Assembly (NCBI GenBank): GCA_000711775.1
Contig: ARYC01000257.1
Location: 62,001 to 126,000 of the forward strand
Source of the DNA: Oxytricha trifallax
Lineage: Eukaryota; Ciliophora; Spirotrichea; Sporadotrichida; Oxytrichidae
Reading direction: 5' to 3'
DNA: 64,000 nucleotides
The notes under the pieces were generated by a model. It had not been told where the DNA came from and ran no database searches. It saw only the letters and a program-made list of their open reading frames with translations. Position 1 is the first letter of the stretch. Each line of letters opens with the position of its first letter. This document shows, piece after piece, positions 61,086-64,000 of the stretch. The position numbers and the translations under genes were made by a program.

Positions 61086-62532
61086 TCAAACAAACTTTAT
61101 CTGCTTATCTTTGTAATATCTCTTGAATTTAGCAGTCTGTAGTTGTTATATTATATCATCCAATGATTATCTTGGGTATGCTGGAGCTTTTACGATGACC
61201 ATCTCAACTATCTTCTTAATTTCATTTCTAATTTCATCTTGTTTAATATGTTTAGCAGCCAAACTTATTGATTATATCTCATGTTTTGTTCCAAAGTATG
61301 ACATACTTTCAAATATCGCACTCTAAGATAATTGCAGCTACCGCTCAAACATCCCATTATACAGAGCCATTTTTCCATTTCTCTTTTATTGGGAAGTATC
61401 CTGGAGTGCCTAAAACCTTAGCTAAAGTCACTATCTTTTGTCTTATTTCTCTGTTGAAATCTATGACTACTACTTCTAAGGGGCAGAGATTTAGCATTAC
61501 ATTTTCTGCCTTCAAATCTCTATGAACATAACCTAGATCATTGAGCTCTTTTAAACCCTTAGTCATTTCTGTGAGTATCTCATTCAAATCATCATGATAT
61601 CTATTATGATAGAGATAATCTCTAAGAGTCATTTCAAACTTCTTGAATCTTAATGCAATAAAACCATGACCAAGTAGAACTCCGGCGAGCTTAACAAAGT
61701 TCTTGCATTATCTTTTCTAAGCCTTTCTCAGTACTATATGTTCATTTGCAAACTCATTTTAATATTGCTCGTTCTTAATTAGATACTTGAATGGATATAC
61801 TTTGTAAGCGAATTCATCAACAACTATAAGTTTTACCTTGTTTAGTACGTCAATATTTAAATAGTTCTCAATACAGCTGCTTATGCAACTGCATTTAATG
61901 CAGGTATATACATTGCTCTCTCTTATAAGCATGCTATATACATACCATTTGCTGGTTGGTTCATAGACTCCAATCGTTTCTATCTCTTAAGTCTCTCCTA
62001 CTGTTCTTTTTATTACTCAAGATAGTTATTTTTTCTTTTAGCAGGTAGTAGCTTTTAAGTCTCCTCATCTTTTATCAGGAATTAGCTTAAATTATGCTTT
62101 TGCATATGCCTTTTTATTTTGGCTGAGTGAGTATAAGACTTCATGCATATTGTGCACAAATATCTACCATCTACTTTATCATGCTTGAAGTAGATCTTAG
62201 CTCTACCAGAGTGTACCTCTTTGATGTGCCTCTTCAAGCTAGACTCAGTTGAGAAGAAATTTTAGCAGTCTTCACATTAAAATGTTTTAATTTTTTCTAT
62301 TGCTTGCTGTTCCTCATCTTCCTCAACCAATTCAACTTATGTTTAAACTCCCATCTCTGCACGCTACTTCTTGTTTTAAACTTAAATTTAAAAGACATTA
62401 GCTTCAAACTCTAAAGCTAAGAGCTCAACCTCCTTTTCAATATAAATTACTTCTGGTAACTTGGAGGAGCGAAAGTTAAGCAATGATTAACCTGTTCCAA
62501 GAAACTGCCTTACAATTTAAGTTAGCCGCCAT
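61086..62532 (-). pseudogene. TBE zinc-finger/kinase-like ORF, copy 3, frameshifted
   Basis: Starts MAANLNCKAVSW, but two bases are missing within the first 13 codons relative to copy 1 (GTTTCTTGG against GTTTCTCTTGG). The kinase-like region is still recognisable (GYVHRDLKAENVMLN, with Pro changed to Ala in the HRDLKPEN motif). Several other small changes follow. Confidence 0.75.
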
Positions 62533-63098
62533 GTTTAAATTCAAACTTAAATTACTATTATTAATGAGTATTAACTTCCCCAGCTAAAGTATAGTTGAGC
62601 AGGAGTTTACCCTGCAGCAATGATGGTTGATTTTGAAGTGTTAGACATCATATTTATACTAAGTTTATAACTATAAATTTTCTAATTTAATGCTTAATTT
62701 TTTAAATATTGGTACCAACTTAGAAAAAAATCAGGTTGGTACAGGTACCAATTAGGTTTTGAACCATTTTGGAACTTTTCCATTAATACCTCATTAGTTT
62801 AAATCTATGTACTAATTAAGTTTTGGTACTATTAATTTGGTAACAATTAAAATTAAACGATATTAGTACCAGTACTAATTAAACTTAAACAAATTTAGTA
62901 CTAATTTAATGGAACTAAATTGATAAACATGGAGCTCCATCTCTGAAGTTTGTTACAGCTTCTGCCAGCTTTCTCCACATATCTTTACCAGGTTTACTTC
63001 CTATAATATGTCCATATTTTATACTAAGATTTTAAACAGTAGGATCCATAACTCTATATATTATAATTTGAAATTCAATAAGAAGAGAAGGAACACGG

Positions 63099-63886
63099 AA
63101 GGAATCTAAGTACTACAATGAAGAGGGTTGAAGCTTAAGAAATGATCTCAAGATTTAGAAGCAAGGAAAATTTCTATCGATACCTCACTTAACATGGTAA
63201 GTATGTAGCATATACTTAATCATATACAATAGTGGGATTATTCCTTCCAACGATGGAAGGAACTAAAATTTCATTTTTAAAAGCTATACTTTGTGATGAG
63301 AAGAAAGCCTTCAAAAACAATGAAATTAAGTTCATAAAAATACCAAACTACCCAAAGATTTCAGTCACTAATCTCTTCGAAGATGCGATGAAAGATGAAG
63401 AGTTGGTAGTTTATCTTCCAACCAAGAAATAACTCTCTAACAAACTTCCAGAAAGGACCTTCTTCTTTAATGTTCTTGGCATTTTAAGAGAGAGTTATCT
63501 CAGAGAGATAATTGAAGAAGCTCACAAGAAACGCTACTCTATTTCTCCAGAAGATAAAAGAAGCAAGGCATTATTATTAGCGAAGCTTGGCTTGAAGAGC
63601 TAAAGAAGCATCCTTACCTCTCTAGTTAGCTTTGATTCATAACATTTAAGGGAAACCTGGAACTGGTATATTTCTAATGAAAGAGAATGCAAAGGCTCAC
63701 AGAGAAAGAAAGTTGCAGACAATTCATGAGTTGAGCAAGAGGCTTTAAAAAGATGTCTAAAAACCAGATGATATGAATATAGATGCAGGAGCTGGCACTA
63801 AGAGAAGAAATATGGGGCCAAGCAAGCCATAAGAAGAGAGAAAGAAAGAGAAGCCAAACCCATTTATGGGCCAATTTAATATGTGA
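63099..63886 (+). pseudogene. TBE 22-kDa ORF, copy 3, broken
   Basis: The start ATG is changed to AAG and the next bases have a deletion. The first usable ATG is 63118. One base is missing near 63556 relative to copy 1. The intron donor is GTTAGC instead of GTAAG, and its acceptor is AAG. Conserved blocks (GLFLPTMEGTKISFL) remain readable. Confidence 0.75.
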
Positions 63887-63892
63887 ATATAT

Positions 63893-64000
63893 TCATTCGT
63901 TTAAATCTAAAATTTATTTATAAACATTCATTCTTTCCTCTCAAGCCCAAATTGTTGTCTTATCTTCGCTCACTCTCTTACAGCTGCTTTGAATTAAGTC
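63893..64000 (-). CDS. TBE transposase, copy 3, 3' end only (partial)
   Basis: Matches the last ~35 codons of the copy 1 transposase, ending at TGA 63895-63893. The catalytic part is outside the window, so integrity cannot be judged. Confidence 0.6.

Larger units (their letters stand above)
60958..64000. mobile_element. Telomere-bearing element (TBE) copy 3, truncated by the window edge
   Basis: Starts CAAAACCCCAAAACCCC after AAT (60955-60957). The sequence closely follows copy 1, including its intergenic GGTAC repeats. All visible ORFs carry damage. The right end lies beyond 64000. Confidence 0.92.

Noticed and set aside
61268..61525. Plus-strand open frames inside TBE copy 3
   Set aside because: Antisense of the kinase-like ORF, which aligns with copies 1 and 2.

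Overview
This window looks like germline (micronuclear) DNA of a stichotrich ciliate close to Oxytricha. It is very AT-rich. Long reading frames appear only when TAA and TAG are read as glutamine and TGA is the sole stop. Genes are cut by short non-coding segments bounded by matching direct repeats, which fits internal eliminated segments (IESs) with MDS pointers. Three elements begin with C4A4 telomere-like repeats, as telomere-bearing (TBE) transposons do. All calls below use the TAA/TAG=Gln code. Where I could add up every retained segment of a gene, the total was divisible by three, which supports the pointer and intron assignments.

Left part (1-33.4 kb): single-copy genes, some on each strand. 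In order: an ARL6-like small GTPase; a RING/TRAF-type zinc-finger + SPRY gene split by a 544-bp palindromic IES; a CFAP97-like gene; a 285-codon unknown protein; a minus-strand coiled-coil gene carrying a truncated LINE retrotransposon in an exon; a minus-strand VPS9-domain gene; an AMPK/SNF1-type kinase with a long Gln/Asn-rich tail and several IESs; a minus-strand coiled-coil/zinc-ribbon gene; a B-box/coiled-coil/propeller-like gene; two minus-strand unknown genes; and a Gln-rich coiled-coil gene.

Right part (33.6-60.9 kb): a cluster of sigma-like glutathione S-transferase (GST) genes with one glutathione peroxidase gene. The cluster grew by segmental duplication. Intact genes, decayed copies and new IES material lie side by side. 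One TBE (34253-38367) interrupts the first GST and its removal restores the frame. Another (56677-60747) sits in a GST copy that is already dead. A third (60958 to the window edge) starts about 100 bp beyond that gene.

The most interesting signals are: (i) one N-terminal MDS pair that can join in frame to either of two downstream GST bodies through overlapping pointers, giving clean 336- or 342-residue products, while in the duplicated unit one body has decayed inside an IES; (ii) a LINE whose 15-bp target duplication restores the reading frame exactly if used as a pointer; (iii) a long palindromic IES that also contains hairpins; (iv) a glutathione peroxidase fused to an AT-hook-like basic tail; (v) a 1.47-kb inverted-repeat element with a tRNA-like core nested inside an IES.
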